A stretch of DNA of 64,000 nt from Patagioenas fasciata (lineage: Eukaryota; Chordata; Aves; Columbiformes; Columbidae): the NCBI RefSeq assembly GCF_037038585.1, contig NC_092523.1:3043001-3107000 (forward strand), written 5' to 3'. Under the pieces are notes generated by a model. The model did not search any database and was not told the origin of the DNA. It saw only the letters and a program-made list of their open reading frames with translations. The first letter of the stretch is position 1. Each line of letters opens with the position of its first letter. The translations under genes were made by a program, and so were the position numbers. Below, piece after piece: positions 1 through 13,107 of the stretch.

Positions 1-83
1 CTGGAGTCAGGTATTTCCAAAGCTTAACTACAGAATTAACAAGAGACTTGTGCATTTGTTTTTTTAATCCCTTGTCTTGGAGA

Positions 84-375
84 TCATAGAATCACAGAAT
101 CATTTCAGTTGGAAGAGACCCTTAGGATCATCAAGTCCAACCATAACCTAACCTAACTCTAGCACTAAACCATGTCCTTAAGAACCTCATCTAAACACCT
201 TTTAAACACCTCCAGGGATGGTGACTCCACCACTGCCCTGGGCAGCCTGTTCCAATGCCTGACAACCGTTTCATTGAAGAATTTTTTCCTAATATCCAGT
301 CTAAACCTTCCCTGGTGCAACTTAAGGCCATTACCTCTTGTCCTATCACTTGCTACGTGGGACAAGAGACTATGT
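84..375 (-). mobile_element. CR1 LINE 3' fragment
   Basis: The plus strand opens with the reversed tail (ATCATAGAATCACAGAATCA). The minus strand encodes the end of CR1 ORF2 ([17 protein letters not shown], then [16 protein letters not shown]) without a stop for about 70 codons. It is 5'-truncated and of the same subfamily as the copies at 17705, 31979 and 63794. Confidence 0.95.
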
Positions 376-494
376 GTTTCTCCCAACCACAAGTGTCTGC
401 AAGTGCTCATGACTCCATCCTCCTCCCCATCTCCTGTACCCACACTGCTCTTGGCATCCTTGGCCATCAAAGTTGAGTGTATTTCACATAGAAA

Positions 495-859
495 CACAGA
501 ATCATAGAATAGTTTGTGTTGAAGGGACCTTCCCAGTTCCCCCAGTGCCACCCCTGCCATTAGCAGGGACATCTTCACCAGCTCAGGTTGCTCAGAGCCC
601 CGTCCAGCCTGGCCTGGGATGTCTCCAGGGATGGTTCATCTACCACCTCTCTGGCCAACCTGGGCCAGGCTCTCACCACCCTCAGGGACAACAATTTCTG
701 CCTCGTGTCCAGCCTGAATTTCCCTCCTTTAGTTTAAAACTTTCACTCCTTGTCCTATCGAACAGGCCCTGCTCAAAAGTCTGTCCCCATCTTTCTTGTT
801 GGCCCCTTTTAAGTATGGAAAGGCCGCAATAAGGTCTCCCTGCAGCCTTATGTTCTCCA
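495..859 (-). mobile_element. CR1 LINE 3' fragment
   Basis: The reversed tail at 495 is followed by the conserved CR1 3' region. The minus strand reads LENIRLQGDLIAAFPYLKGA, the upstream part of the ORF2 C-terminus. It is 5'-truncated near 859 against unrecognised sequence that continues the same open frame. Confidence 0.95.
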
Positions 860-1385
860 GAAGGCCAAAGAAAACTGGTGGGGATATAATGAGTTTTAGG
901 ATATTTGTCCCAATGACAATGACAGCACCAGCAGGGATTCTTCTCCACGGAGCAGCAGTGGTTGCTGCCAGGACATCCCACAGTTGTGCTGAAGGTCTTG
1001 CAAGAGGCAGTGACACGGTGTCGCTGGGGCCACCAGTGATGGCTGGGGCCTGAAATACCCACAGGTGATTCTGTGCCATGATGGAGACCCATGTAGCAAT
1101 GATGGCACCTATGGCCCACTCAGCTGCACAGAAGTGATGAGCATCCTTCATGATGTCTGACAACAGATATTGATAGACCTTTCTAAGCACAAAACCCAGG
1201 TTTTTGGTTTGAATCAGACGGTGGTAGGTGATACCAAGGACTGTCCTGACGAGGGACCTACTGTGACCTCTCACTGGAAATGTCCTTGCACACAGTTTTG
1301 TCCTGGCACCGCTAAAAGGACATAATTCCTCTCTCCTGCCCTTACGCCTGTGTCCCACATCCAGTCTCACATCAACACAGCCCAC
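860..1385 (-). other. Unrecognised open stretch fused to a CR1 end (218-codon frame 729-1385)
   Basis: The minus-strand frame starts MGCVDVRLDVGHRR and runs open through 860-1385 before entering the CR1. The non-CR1 part (about 175 codons) has no motif I can name. It could be a decayed gene or repeat fragment, or a chance frame. Neighbouring frames are also fairly open, which argues for base composition rather than selection. Confidence 0.25.
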
Positions 1386-3762
1386 AGATGGGGATTTATC
1401 TCCAGCATGCAGAGCTGTTACCTGTGCCTGTGATTAGCTTGACGATGCCAGCAGGACCCTGTGTTGCAGACACCTCAGCCATATCGCTCTTTTCCCTCAT
1501 TATTCTCTGCATCTCCCTGAGGCCACATTTTTTTTTGTCATCTTACTTCTCCATCTCCAAGCGTAGTCTCTCCTAATAGCTCAGTCTCAGCCCTGGGGGC
1601 TCTGAAATTTGATAGAAACGATGGGATGTTTATCCCGTCTCGCAGCTGAGCTGCACAGACCCTCGGGGGTCTGGCTGATGAGCCCAGATTTAGGACACAG
1701 CTGCAAAGAATAATGCAGGGGCTGAGATTTTCAGATTTTCAGGGGGTTGGTAAAGAACCCCTGCTAGTGAGGTGGCCAGAGGGGACCATTGGCATGAAAG
1801 CAAATGGTTGTAATTTACCCTGGAGGATGATGGTTACCCTGGGAGAGGCTATTTCTGTCTTTAAGGGCAGCTTGATCTCTCTTACTAGTTATTAGTAATA
1901 TTAATAATAATATTTAACTGGCTTTTCAGCAGCACCTGAGGCTACAACCATGGAATCCAGGCGGGTCTGGGCTGGCCGTGCCGCTCTGAAGAGGGGGGGT
2001 CCCTCCCATGGGGCTGTCACACGGGGGTTGATAAGGCAAACTGCACAATTTTGGGTCGCTGTGGTCATCCGTGGCCTCCCAGCCCAGTTCAGAGGTGGCT
2101 CAAAGTTTAGGAGGAGCAGTTGCATCGTCCCAGACTTTCTCCTGCTGACTGTCCATTCAAGGAATATCATGAACCCTGAGCAAAATTTCCATATCTCAAG
2201 TAACTATGGAGAGTGGGGAGGAAAGGACTGGTGTGTCTGCTGACAGTGCTGGAGTTTAATTTCTTAGGCAGATGCTCTTTTTTCCTCCAAAATCTTTCCA
2301 ATTCCTCTGTAAATTCTCCATGCCAGGTCGGCTCGAGGATTATGAATTTACGGCACATCTGAGCTCCCAGGGTTTGCACAGAACCTGCTGTGCCTCAGTG
2401 CTCTTCTATGTGCTGAAAACCAGCCACCCCTTGCTGTGGGTCAGGAGGGAATATTCCCAATATAAATGAGTTTATATTATCTATATATGAGTCCCTGAAG
2501 GACAAGTCTCAGTCTGAGCAGTTCATCCCACACCTGGCCTAACATAGCTCCGTGCTTTATCGACAGGGGGTTTAGTCTCTACCACCAAATCACCCTGATA
2601 TTAGCAGGAAAGGAGAAAATTACTCATAACAGCTTCACCAAAGCAGCCTGTCCAGTCCAGGAAGGCCACTAAACTTGTCACACAAAGCTAATGGTCACCT
2701 GGTGGGAATGATGCTTGGTCACTGCCCAGCCCTTGTGGAATCTGATCCATTCTCGGCCCTGATGATTTCTTGCAGTGATCTATTTAAGCCTGTATCAGGG
2801 TTGCTCAAGAGCCAGGTCTATAAGCCAAGTCCATCACCCCTGGGCCTAATTTTTTATCGTAGCACAATCCATCCTGCTGTGATGCTATCTCTTTATCACA
2901 GAACAATGTTGCTCAGAGTGTCACCACTTTATTTTTCATTCACGGGTCATCTGGTTTTGTTTATCGTTCACTAAGAGGAAAGCATCTGTTCAGCCATTTA
3001 GGTTAATTAATAGATGATGTTGCTCCTCAGGGGAGTGAGACAGGGAAAGCACACACCGGATTGAGAAGTATCAGTCAGATGGGTGTGCAGCAACATGTGC
3101 TCATCAATTTTACATCCCCGGATCTCGCTGCCTGCAGGGTGGTGTTCTCAACTCTCCTGGGCTTCAGCAGTTCAACCAAGGCAATAAAAACCCTGAGTTT
3201 ATCTCAGATCCACTGTGTGAGTCTGTGTTGGCAAAACGTCAATGCTGCACAGCAGCAGATAGCTGGACACCCTTCTGCTCCAAGTGGGACCTCTTCCATG
3301 CCTGAGCAACCCCGATGTCCTTCCCTCAAAGCCCAAGGGTGAAACTCTTCCCAGGAAACACATCCCTGCTGCAAAGCTGGGATTTCAAGAGCAGGATTCA
3401 TCTGTCAGGATCGGAGGACTCTCCGGCCTCTAATGGACCACAGGGCAATGGCAAACAAAGAGATGCTGATGGGAAGGTCCTCTGCAGCCATGCTGGAAAC
3501 TACAGTCTTATCTTATTTTGAGGGACCATTTAGCAAATTCAACAAAAAGTGCTGCACTGGCTGTAGGTGGCTTCAAGAAAGCTGCAGAGGAGCTGGTCAA
3601 GCTTTTATCCGCTGTTTTGATGATCACACAGGTTGTAGCATGGTCAGATTCTGGCCGTGTATGCAGTACAAGTAACAACTGAAGACAAGCTATAGATTAG
3701 GGTGGGTGAAACCTTCAATTCACCTACTCTTGAAACCTCTGATCAGTGGTTTCACCTCGTTA
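1386..3762. other. Single-copy intergenic sequence, no gene seen
   Basis: The reading frames are short and overlap on both strands without codon-like structure. It includes a small AT-rich patch (2460-2490). I see no repeat or splice-bounded exon. Confidence 0.6.
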
Positions 3763-4165
3763 CACAGAATCATGAAATAACTGAGGCTGTAAGGTCCCTC
3801 TGAGGTCTCCAGTCCAGCTCCAGCTCAAAGCAGAGCAAACATCGAGTCAGATGGGGTTGCTCAGGGTTAGGTTTGGAGCAGGCAGATGGCGATTGCACCT
3901 TGCTGGGCTCCTGTTCCCATCTTCAGTCACACTCATGGTACATTTTTTTTTTCCTTATATATTGTTGGGTTTCTTTTTCCTGCAACTTGCACCTTGTCCC
4001 TTTGCTGTGCATCTCTAGGAAGTTCATCTCCCAAACATTTCACCTTCTCTGTCATTCTCCCCACCAAGATGATAGAAGGTTTTACAATATCCCTTTAGAA
4101 TTTATTTTTATGTGGGCCAGTTTAAGGCACCTCTTAACTATCATCGTTATCCTGAGCCCATCTTC
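3763..4165 (-). mobile_element. Old, diverged CR1 LINE fragment
   Basis: It starts with a reversed tail remnant (ACACAGAATCATG) and keeps CR1 word order (GGTCCCTCTGAGGTCTCCAG; TGCAACTTGCACCTTGTCCC; GTGCATCTC) with many substitutions. It is clearly older than the other copies. Confidence 0.65.
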
Positions 4166-4734
4166 AATCTGGACATCTGAAAATAACGCTGTTAGGGCAC
4201 ATAAACTGTCCCCACATCCTTCAGCTCCTTGATGGAGCCACATACCCCTCATACCTCTGCCTGCCCCTGCCCCAAACTGAACCCTTCTCTGCCACCCCCT
4301 TGGTGGACACATCTAGACCTTCACTTCGAAGGGGCCTGTGTGCTTTGAGCTTTGGAAAGAGCTATTGTTCCAGCAACCTGCTTTTGTGAAGGTGCTTAAT
4401 GAATGCTAACAACCACCTTCAAAGCAGGGCAGTGATTAGGCAGAGGAGTCTCTGTCAGGCTGTGGTTAGAGAAGCAGCTGCGTCTGTGCAGGCTTCACCC
4501 TGGCTCTCCATGCTCTTAAGGTGGATTGCCTGTGACAATGAGGGTTCTTAAGTCCAGCCCAACACCAGATCTCCTTCTGCCCATCCCAAAAGTCTTTGAG
4601 CTTTTTAAGATAAAAGAATAAATAATGGTGAGTTTTCAGAATTTGCTCCGCACGTAACTGCTTGAGTTGGAAGGAGAAATGCGACTTGTACAAGACCCTT
4701 TTACTACTGGTCTCTAGGAGACAGAACTTATGAA

Positions 4735-4919
4735 ATCATAGAATGGTTTGGGTTGAAGGGACCTTCAAAGCTCCCCCAGTGCCACCCCTGCCATGAGCAG
4801 GGACATCTTCACCAGCTCAGGTTGCTCAGAGCCCCGTCCAGCCTGGCCTGGGATGTCTCCAGGGATGGTTCATCCACCACCTCTCTGCCCAACCTGGGCC
4901 AGGCTCTCATAACACTCAC
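4735..4919 (-). mobile_element. CR1 LINE 3' fragment (short)
   Basis: Reversed tail and about 185 bp of conserved 3' region (CCATGAGCAGGGACATCTTC), breaking at CTCATAACACTC. Confidence 0.93.
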
Positions 4920-7100
4920 AGTGAATAATTCGATAGTAAATATTTCATTTGTTGAATACAACTAAAATGCATTTGCATAGCACATCTTCTTTGTCTGAGA
5001 TTTTTCTGATACCTTCTAGCACTGCCGGAGTCTTGAGGACCCAGTATCCTTTAGGTGGCATCAATTTGCTGCAGCTGAGTGCACGGTACTGGGTGCAGCT
5101 CCTAAAATCATCCATGGATGATTTCAAGCGTATCAGGTTGGTCAGAGCCCCATCCAGGCCAGGCTGTGAGATTTATCTGAGCATCTTCTGAGAACCTTTA
5201 ACTGGGAGGAGCTCTCCTGGCACACGTGCGGCCTGGTCCGCTGGTGTTCTCGGGGAGGAGCCCCATCACAAGGAATCCAGCCACATTTCCGTCTAGCTCG
5301 CTGAATCACTCGGCAGAATTACATTGTGAAGAGAATTTCCAGGTCATGCCAACCATGCTTTGAGGCTCTCGGGCTCTGCAAGCAATGAAAAAGCTTGCAA
5401 CAAGGATGCAGTCGGCAAGGATGTTCACAAAGGGAGAGGACTTGCTTCTCTTGGGGAGTGTTGTTGCTGCTACCAGGATGGCCCTTGTGAGCTTCAGCAA
5501 TCAGATGTGACTTGAAGAAGGAGAAGAAGGAGATCTGCCGGGAAAGAAGAAGCTATTTTCATTTGGAGGTCAGAGAAAAAGAGCGCGTTTGTGACCACAG
5601 CCGCCTTACAGACAGAGGCCCCTTATTGTTTTCAGAGACACCCTTGGCAACCTTTCTTAGTAGCCTGGAGATGAACCAAGAAGGGCTTTGTGAAGCTTTA
5701 TAAAAGGGCATTATGAGCAGGGGGCCTCACAGGCGGGATGTGCCGGGGCGATCCTCCCAGGAATCACCAGGAGATGTTTGATACTGGATCCAGTCTGGAC
5801 CCAGACTCCGTGTGCTGGGGTTGGGACCATTGCTCCCACTTCCCTGCTCAGAACACCCTCCCGGTCAATAGAGAAGCCATGTATGAAGCTGAGCAATCAA
5901 TGTGGGTGATCCAACTTGCACAGTTTCACTGAAACCCATCACAGCACAACCATGGAACGGCTGGAATGAGGATGAAGGGGTTTGCAGAACATCTCAGCAG
6001 CATTCATCAGATGTCCCGGACCACAAAAATCCCACTTTCCTGTGAGAATGGAAAAAGACCACCTGGTGAAATCCAGTCCTTGTTGCTTAATGGGATATTA
6101 GCACTTGTATCCCAACCCTAAATCAGGTCTATGGGCTGAGGAAAGGATTTTTCTTACCTTTGGTCACTTGACACCACGACTAAGGTCTAATAACCAAGAA
6201 GTGCTACTCTCTGGAGGGAAGGATGACTGTGGTATAGATGATAAAGTACAGATGGCTTCATCCCAGACTTGCACATGTGAGACTGTGGGAGAATGCTCCC
6301 ATTTTTGGCTCTCTGGCTGGAGGACCAGCTGCCCGAGATGTGGACACAGGGCAGCTCTGTACCCCGCCATGGCCAGGGCCACCTGCAGGTTTCTTCAGGA
6401 AGGATGGTCTAAAAGTCAGCGCTGTTCTTCTGTCTCTGTATCTCGGAGTGTCCCATTGAGCCAAGGACGCAGACAGGAGGTAATAACGTAGAATGTCCCA
6501 AATCCTGCCCGTGTGCTTGTCATGCCAGAAGGACCTTTCACCTTGCCAGTGGTGCAAACAAACAAGCCTTTCAGGAGGAGGAGGAGGTTGGTTGACGTGG
6601 CAGCCACAGCCAGAACTGCTCCTTCTGCAGACGAACTCACAGCAGAGGCAGAGACACTCCTACTTACTGCTAGAAGTAAAAATTAAGCCACAGCCAACCT
6701 TGGGTACATTTGATGGAGGCAACCACAGTGGGGAACCTTCCAGCTGTGCCGGACCACCAACCCTCCAGGGGGAGGCCACAAACCCCATAAAACCTCTGAG
6801 GAAGGGTTCTCTTCCTCCTTCTTCCCTTGATTTCATGACAATATGTACCTCAATGCCAGCCCTCTTGTCACAAGACGAGTGGGATGTGGCCACACAATGG
6901 ATGACTTTGTTTTGTCCTTCTGCTCGGATGTGCTGGCTGGGCCCATCCATGGCCCCACGCGGGCCTGTCACACCATGCAAAGGGGCTACGTCTGGGTCAT
7001 TTGCTGCATGTGACAGTCAGGGGTGTTGAGACCTTAACAAGCAGAGGCCATCAGTGGCTCTTTGCTTGTACCTGGGGGGAACCTTGAGAACACGTGGGGT
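4920..7100. other. Intergenic sequence, with a possible 45-bp CR1 scrap near 5129-5172
   Basis: At 5129-5172 the words TCAGAGCCCCATCCAGG resemble the minus-strand CR1 3' region, but the match is too short to be sure. The rest appears single-copy. The frames at 6105-6557 and 6493-7029 overlap on both strands and look accidental. Confidence 0.5.
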
Positions 7101-7362
7101 GATGTTTTTTTAAGTAAAGAAGGGGAAATTCAGGACAGACATGGGGAAGAAATTGTTGTCCCTGAGGGTGGTGAGAGCCTGGCCCAGGTTGGGCAGAGAG
7201 GCGGTGGATGAACCATCCCTGGAGACATCCCAGGCCAGGCTGGACGGGGCTCTGAGCAACCTGAGCTGGTGAAGATGTCCCTGCTTATGGCAGGGGTGGC
7301 ACTGGGGGAGCTGGGAAGGTCCCTTCCAACCCAAAGCATTCTCTGATTCTGTGACTCTATGA
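7101..7362 (+). mobile_element. CR1 LINE 3' fragment
   Basis: Starts in GATGTTTTTTTAAGTAAAGA (eroded ORF2 end) and ends with tail CATTCTCTGATTCTGTGACT. Confidence 0.95.
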
Positions 7363-8310
7363 AGATGGGGAGGTGGTATGAGCCATCCCGCAAGCCCTTT
7401 TGTGTGAGGATGCTCAGGGCCACCACTCACCAGGGTAATCCCAGACCCAGCTGCTGGTCAACATGGGTGGTAGGGGTGAGAGGAGGCTCCATCCCCGGTG
7501 TGTTGTCTGTGGGCTCCATCTCCTGGCTGCTCTGCAAACCCCGCTGCCCCAGCCCTGCTGCTGTGCACTGTCAGGATCCCAGTAAGGACAGGACCAGCTG
7601 GGCAGGCGCTGCCACCACCACCTTCTCCGCTCCCTCCTGGATGCTCCTCCATGCAGCCGTGCTTTGCAGCTGGTCCTTTTCCTAAAGATCTGTTGAACCA
7701 CATCCCAATTGCCAGGGGTTTCCCCTGGATGCACTTCTGTTGCAAACCAATCAGCTCCCCCTCATCTCCTTCTGTCCTTCCTTTTGTAGGTGGGTATTAT
7801 CACCCCACACTTCCCTGCTCAGGATGGGTCTGTAGCACCTTCCAGCTGAACCGACCTTCAGTTCTCCAGGAGATCTGGCTGACAGCTCCAGCCTCCTGGT
7901 GGTGGGAAGCCCTGCCTCTCCTCCCATGCTGGTGGGAGGAGGCTTTGCAACCCACCATGACAGCATTTGGAGAAGCCCAACTCCCACAAACTGCACTGGA
8001 GCCAGGAGAAGCTTTCTCAGCAAGGTTAGATTTGCCAAAATCAGGATCTCCGATTATTCAAGCCAAATTATTTTGGCAGGTGAAACCACCACAGGATCTG
8101 GGCAGGGATGGTGCTGGAGCAACTGGTGAAACCCTGTTTTACTGGTACAGTCAGCTGTGGCTGCACCAACCTGTCCCTGGCACTGACCCTGTGGGTCTAT
8201 AGGGCTCCTTCGACCCCACACTACAGTCTGAAGGGGCAGCTTTAGGGTCCCTACAACCCATTTAATTTAAACCACTTCTCCTTTGCCCTAACCACAAGGC
8301 TGGTTGGTGT
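7363..8310. other. Intergenic sequence, no gene seen
   Basis: GC-moderate single-copy DNA. A 234-codon frame (7498-8202, +) overlaps open frames on the other strand and has no recognisable domain or splice-bounded structure. Confidence 0.5.
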
Positions 8311-8549
8311 CATAGAATCATAGAGTCATAGAAAGAAGTTTGGGTTGGAAAGAACCTTTACAGTTCATCCAGTGCCACCCCTGCCATGAGCAGGGAGATC
8401 TTCAGCAGCTCAGGTTGCTCAGAGCCCCGTCCAGCCTGGCCTGGGATGTCTCCAGGGATGGTTCATCCACCACCTCTCTGGCCAACCCGGGCCAGGCTCT
8501 CACCACCCTCAGGGCCAACAATTTCTTCCTCACATCCAGCCTGAATCTT
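8311..8549 (-). mobile_element. CR1 LINE 3' fragment
   Basis: Reversed tail CATAGAATCATAGAGTCATAG at the left, then about 215 bp of 3' region ending at CATCCAGCCTGAATC. Confidence 0.95.
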
Positions 8550-9885
8550 GACATGGATCAGGGCTCTCGTGGTCTGTGCTGATCGAACTGTTCAGCCAAG
8601 TGTGAAGCACCGAAGTATTTCCCGAGGTGGTGCTGGGAGCAGCTCTAGCTGATAGTGCAGGACGTGCACCCAGAAAGGAGAAAATTGAAGCATCGTCCTC
8701 TTTTTTCTTTCCTTCCTTAAACCAAATTGCCCGATGCCATCACCCCTGGGCAGGGGTCTGGAGCATCACCCTGGTCCATGTCTCCTAGCAGGAGATCCTG
8801 CGTGAGCAGGGACCCTACAGAGAACAGAGCTCTTTACGTGCTGCATAGGGGCCCATGTGATTTTGCATCAAAGTGAAACATTCCTGACAAGCGTAGGAAT
8901 AAATGAAGATTTTAATTTTTTGGATTATTACAAGAAATAAAAAGAACAGCGCAATTTTCTCTTTGGCACTGGGGAAGTAGCCAGGGACTGCCAACAAGAA
9001 ATCAGTGATTCAGGGGGCGCACAGATGAGAGAGCTGGGAGTAATGTGATTAATATAAGAACAGGCTGGTGAGGAAGATGCATTTTCTAACAGCTGGGAGC
9101 AGCTTTCTGAGAAAGGGATGTGAGTCCCAGCATGGGGAACTTGCAATTTCTGATAGGCACAACCCCAGAAAACAGCACGCTGAGGATGCTCCCATTGGCA
9201 AACCCTGGGCTCCTCCGCCTCTTGCTACTTGCAATCTTTCCGATTTTCACACATTCTCCAGACTTGTAAGACTGGCTCCGAAAGTGATGAGCGGCTGCGA
9301 GATTAATTGCTTTGAAAGCACAAAAGGAACAGAAAATGCCTGAAGGCACTGGGACAGATAATATGTTGTATTCATAAAGGTTTTAATAATTTATTGCCAG
9401 CAGCTGTATGAAGTTATTCTGTCCCCTTCCACTGCTCCTCTTCAAGGACGACTTAAGGCAGCTCCGTTCCTACTCAAGGAGCGCAAATCAAAGAAGGCTT
9501 TGAATCCTTCTAGGTGGAGTCATATTTTATTAACCAACGAAACTTGCTTGCCGGTGAGAAATTAAAAGCACTTTTACTGAGTTCAGGGCTCATGAAAAAT
9601 TCCAGGTGAATACCCTAGAAATCGAAGATGGTGTTTGCCTCGGCTCTCACTGGGGAAGGAAAACCTGCTCAGGGGAAGGAGTGAAGCACATCTTTAAAAT
9701 TAAGAATGTGCCTAAGTGATTCCTGAAACGGAGCGCTGCAGGACTCTGCTACAGAGGCCTTTGGCACAGAGAAGGATGGACGTCTGTCTGGGGTTGCCCC
9801 TTGGGATGTCAGTGCCTTATGGGCAATTTCTGCAACAGGGCTTTTGGTTTCTTCAATACAATCCTGTTCGCTTACAGATATAGAA
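8550..9885. other. Intergenic sequence, no gene seen
   Basis: Single-copy, AT-moderate DNA. I see no exon or repeat. Confidence 0.6.
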
Positions 9886-10282
9886 GCATTTTGGTCAGAA
9901 AAGCCCCTCAAAATCATCGAGTCCAACCATAACCCACCCCTGGCACTGACCCGTGGCCCTGAGAACCTCATGTCTGTCTGTCCAACCCTCCAGGGATGGC
10001 GACTCCAGCACTGCCCTGGGCAGCCTGTTCCAATACCCACAGCCCTTTGGGGAAGAAATTGTTCCCCACATCCAACCTCAGCCTCCCCTGGCGCAACTTG
10101 AGGCCGTTTCCTCTGCTCCTGGCGCTTGTTCCTGGGGAGCAGAGCCCGACCCCCCTGGCTCCAAGCTCCTTTCAGGCAGTTCAGAGATCAGAAGGTCTCC
10201 CCTCAGCTCCTGTTCTCCAGCTGAACCCCCCAGGTCCCTCAGCCGCTCCCATCACACTTGTGCTCAGCCCCTCACCAGAGCA
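9886..10282 (-). mobile_element. CR1 LINE fragment, tail missing
   Basis: Begins inside the 3' region (TCATCGAGTCCAACCATAAC) with the terminal octamers eroded, and extends to AGCCCCTCACCAGAG. Closest relative in the window is 22086-22602. Confidence 0.93.
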
Positions 10283-12741
10283 TCGATGCCATTGAGCACC
10301 AGCTGTTGCAGTTGAGCTGGTTTGGAGGTGTCTCTCCCATGTCCCCCAGGGATCAACGGGCTCCCCAGGTCTCAGCACATTGTCAGTAAAGCAGGGTTAT
10401 GAATCTATTCACTATTCCAGCAGGCTGCCTCATTTCCATGGAAATACCGTGCTCATCACAAGTGTTTTGCTATTGCTGCTCCTGGGCTCCTCCTGAGACG
10501 CTTCCCTGACCTCTCCAGGCCTTTTCTTTCTTCTGTTGCAATTAATATCCTCATTCACATCCTTGTGGTCTTGGCAAGACGGAGGGCGGCATAAAGACCT
10601 TGGCATTAAATATTTCATTACCAGGCAGTGCAAGATATTAGCAGGGACAGTTAATAGTAAATGTCCTCTTTGTGAAGGAAAATTAACTAATTCATGACAC
10701 ACTGCCTTGCTTGTTTCCACAAGTGAAAGGAAACGTCAGTGTGATATCTCTGCAGCCTGCATTCAAACCCTCATTAAAAATAAGGCTTAAATCCTAAAGA
10801 AGGGCTTCCCAGAGAGTTTGTGTATTATAGATATTTCTGGGTAAATAAAGATAGACTGTACAAGGATTTCTGGGTCGCATTTAAAACCTGGCTGGCTGAA
10901 CCAAGGCACGGGAAACTAAATTCAGCATCTTTCTACAAAGAGGACACACGATTTGCGTTTCACCCCTCCTCCTCTTCCCTTAACCGAGTCATGCTACTAG
11001 TCTATCTTGCAGTCATTTAATTAATTTGATCAATTAGTCTGATTCTGCAGCATCTCTGAAGCCTGTTCATTAAAATAGAGGTGGTTCCTGCTCAGTCTTT
11101 CTTTAAACCACTTTCGTTTGTCCAGATCTGCAAACTCCCTTGGTATAGATTGTGGCAGTACAGGAGGGCTTAAAATACTGTTTCTTGCTAATTTTTGTGG
11201 GTTTTCTTTCTTGAACACCCCTGGTGCAGGCTGCAAGCTGAATCCCCCACCTAGCAAGGACATGAGGAGGATGCAGGAGCATCTCGAGGCCTCTGACCAT
11301 GGGAGAAACCCTTGTGGCCCAAGGAGAGGAAGGAACCGAGTGGGGACAGGAGGAAACACACAGGGAACTTGCAAAAACCCTGTTGTACCTGGCAGCATCC
11401 TTATTCAATATCCAGGTAGGATGCACAAGGGGATGATGCCCAAGTTGGTTTCATTCCTGTCTGCTTGACTTTGCAGCTCAAGTCCTCTCCCTTGCATGTG
11501 AGCTCATTAGATCTTCATTAAATCTGCTTTACGGGCTGCTGGCTCCAACCTTGTGCCCGGCTGCTGGAGCAGTGCCCAAGCACTCATAGCATCGATATCT
11601 CTTAGTGTAGCATCTGTGATACTGATGTGACCGTGGTCCTCCCATGGTGGGGAAAAGAACGAGCTACCACGAAGATGAGACATCTTTGGATAAAATGCAA
11701 CCAAACCTGAGATGTTCTCATTTAATTACCTGGGTAAAAAAACCACCCCAGTCTCAAGCATCAAAGAGGAACAAAAACCATCTGGGCAACAAGAAATGTG
11801 TGTCTTGGATGTTTCTCCTCTGCTCAATCTCTGCACTGGGGAGGTGGGGAGGATAAAGCTGAAATCCCAAGAAACCTTTATTGTGTGTTAATTGCGAGCC
11901 ACCACTCAGTTAAAACGAAAGACATGAATCTCTTTTCTTCCTTCTTTTTTATGTCCCAGACCAATTTTACTGTCTCCAAGACTGGTGAAGTGATAATTGC
12001 TCCAGCTGCAACACGCAGTCTGCTCCAGAGAAAGCTCCTTGTCTTTAGCTCAGGCAGGGATCAGGTGCATCTATATGTTAATGTATTCACAAGCCTTTCT
12101 TGCCCAGGAGACAAAATAGCTGGTGCTGGACTGAAAGAGCAAGAGGAATTTCATTGTCATTGATTTGGAGAGGCAAAATATTTAGCACAGGGAGACAAAG
12201 GAGGTCGGTGTTACTTTTTGGTGTTGTTTTCTTTTTCTTTTTGAACTAACACGACTGAAAACAGGAGATAAAATATGCAATTACTTAGTTTGGGTTCCAT
12301 TTCAATCCCTTTTTTTCTCACCTACAGACTGTCTGATGCCTGACACACAGACAGGGATTGTTGCAGTGTTTTTCACCCAAATACGTCACCCAGCTCATCA
12401 GCTTTTTATTTCTTTGTTTATCACTTTTGATATTTCTTCCTCATCTTTCAGAACCAAATCTTTCAGGGCTCCTCCTTTGCCGCCTGTCGCTCCTCAGGTC
12501 ATTCCTCCTCCAGTCTCAGTGGATGTGAGCGTTGCTTGCAGCGTCCAAGGGCTCTGCTCCACGTTAAACCAAAGGGAGTCCCATCCATGGCTGAAAGCCT
12601 CCTCATAGCATTGATGAAGAGGCAATGAGCCTCAAAAACTCTTGTGTCGATTCTGTGTCCCTGCTGAACAATGTGCCAAGCGGCAGACGAGCAGTGTCAA
12701 CGATGGGAAGCAGTTGAATTTTCGTTCGTGTCGGCTATGAT
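10283..12741. other. Intergenic sequence, no gene seen
   Basis: Single-copy DNA with AT-rich patches (TTAATTAATTTGATCAATTA near 11020). I see no exon with matching splice sites. Confidence 0.6.
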
Positions 12742-13107
12742 CAGAAGAGGAGACTGAGGGGTGACTCATTCATGGTTACAAATATATCAAGGGTGAGTGT
12801 CAGGAGGATGGAGCCAGGCTCTTCTCGGTGACAACCAATGACAGGACAAGGGGTAATGGGTTCAAACTGGAACACAGGAGGTTCCACTTAAATTTGAGAA
12901 GAAACTTGTTCCTGGTGAGGGTGTCAGAGCGTGGCCCAGGCTGCCCAGGGAGGTTGTGGAGTCTCCTTCTCTGCAGACATTCAAACCCGCCTGGACACCT
13001 TCCTGTGGAACCTCAGCTGGGTGTTCCTGCTCCATGGGGGATTGCACTGGATGAGCTTTCCAGGTCCCTTCCAACCCCTGACATTCTGGGATTCTGTGAT
13101 TCTGTGG
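12742..13107 (+). mobile_element. CR1 LINE 3' fragment ([14 protein letters not shown] subfamily)
   Basis: Starts at AGAAGAGGAGACTGAGGGGT and ends with ATTCTGGGATTCTGTGATTC. Same subfamily as 15979, 36259, 37996, 49266 and 52899. Confidence 0.97.

Noticed and set aside
5129..5172. Possible CR1 scrap
   Set aside because: About 45 bp with mismatches and no tail. Noted within the spacer entry but not called as an element.
7498..8202. 234-codon plus-strand frame as a gene
   Set aside because: Overlapping open frames on both strands, Pro/Trp-rich without domain, no splice context.
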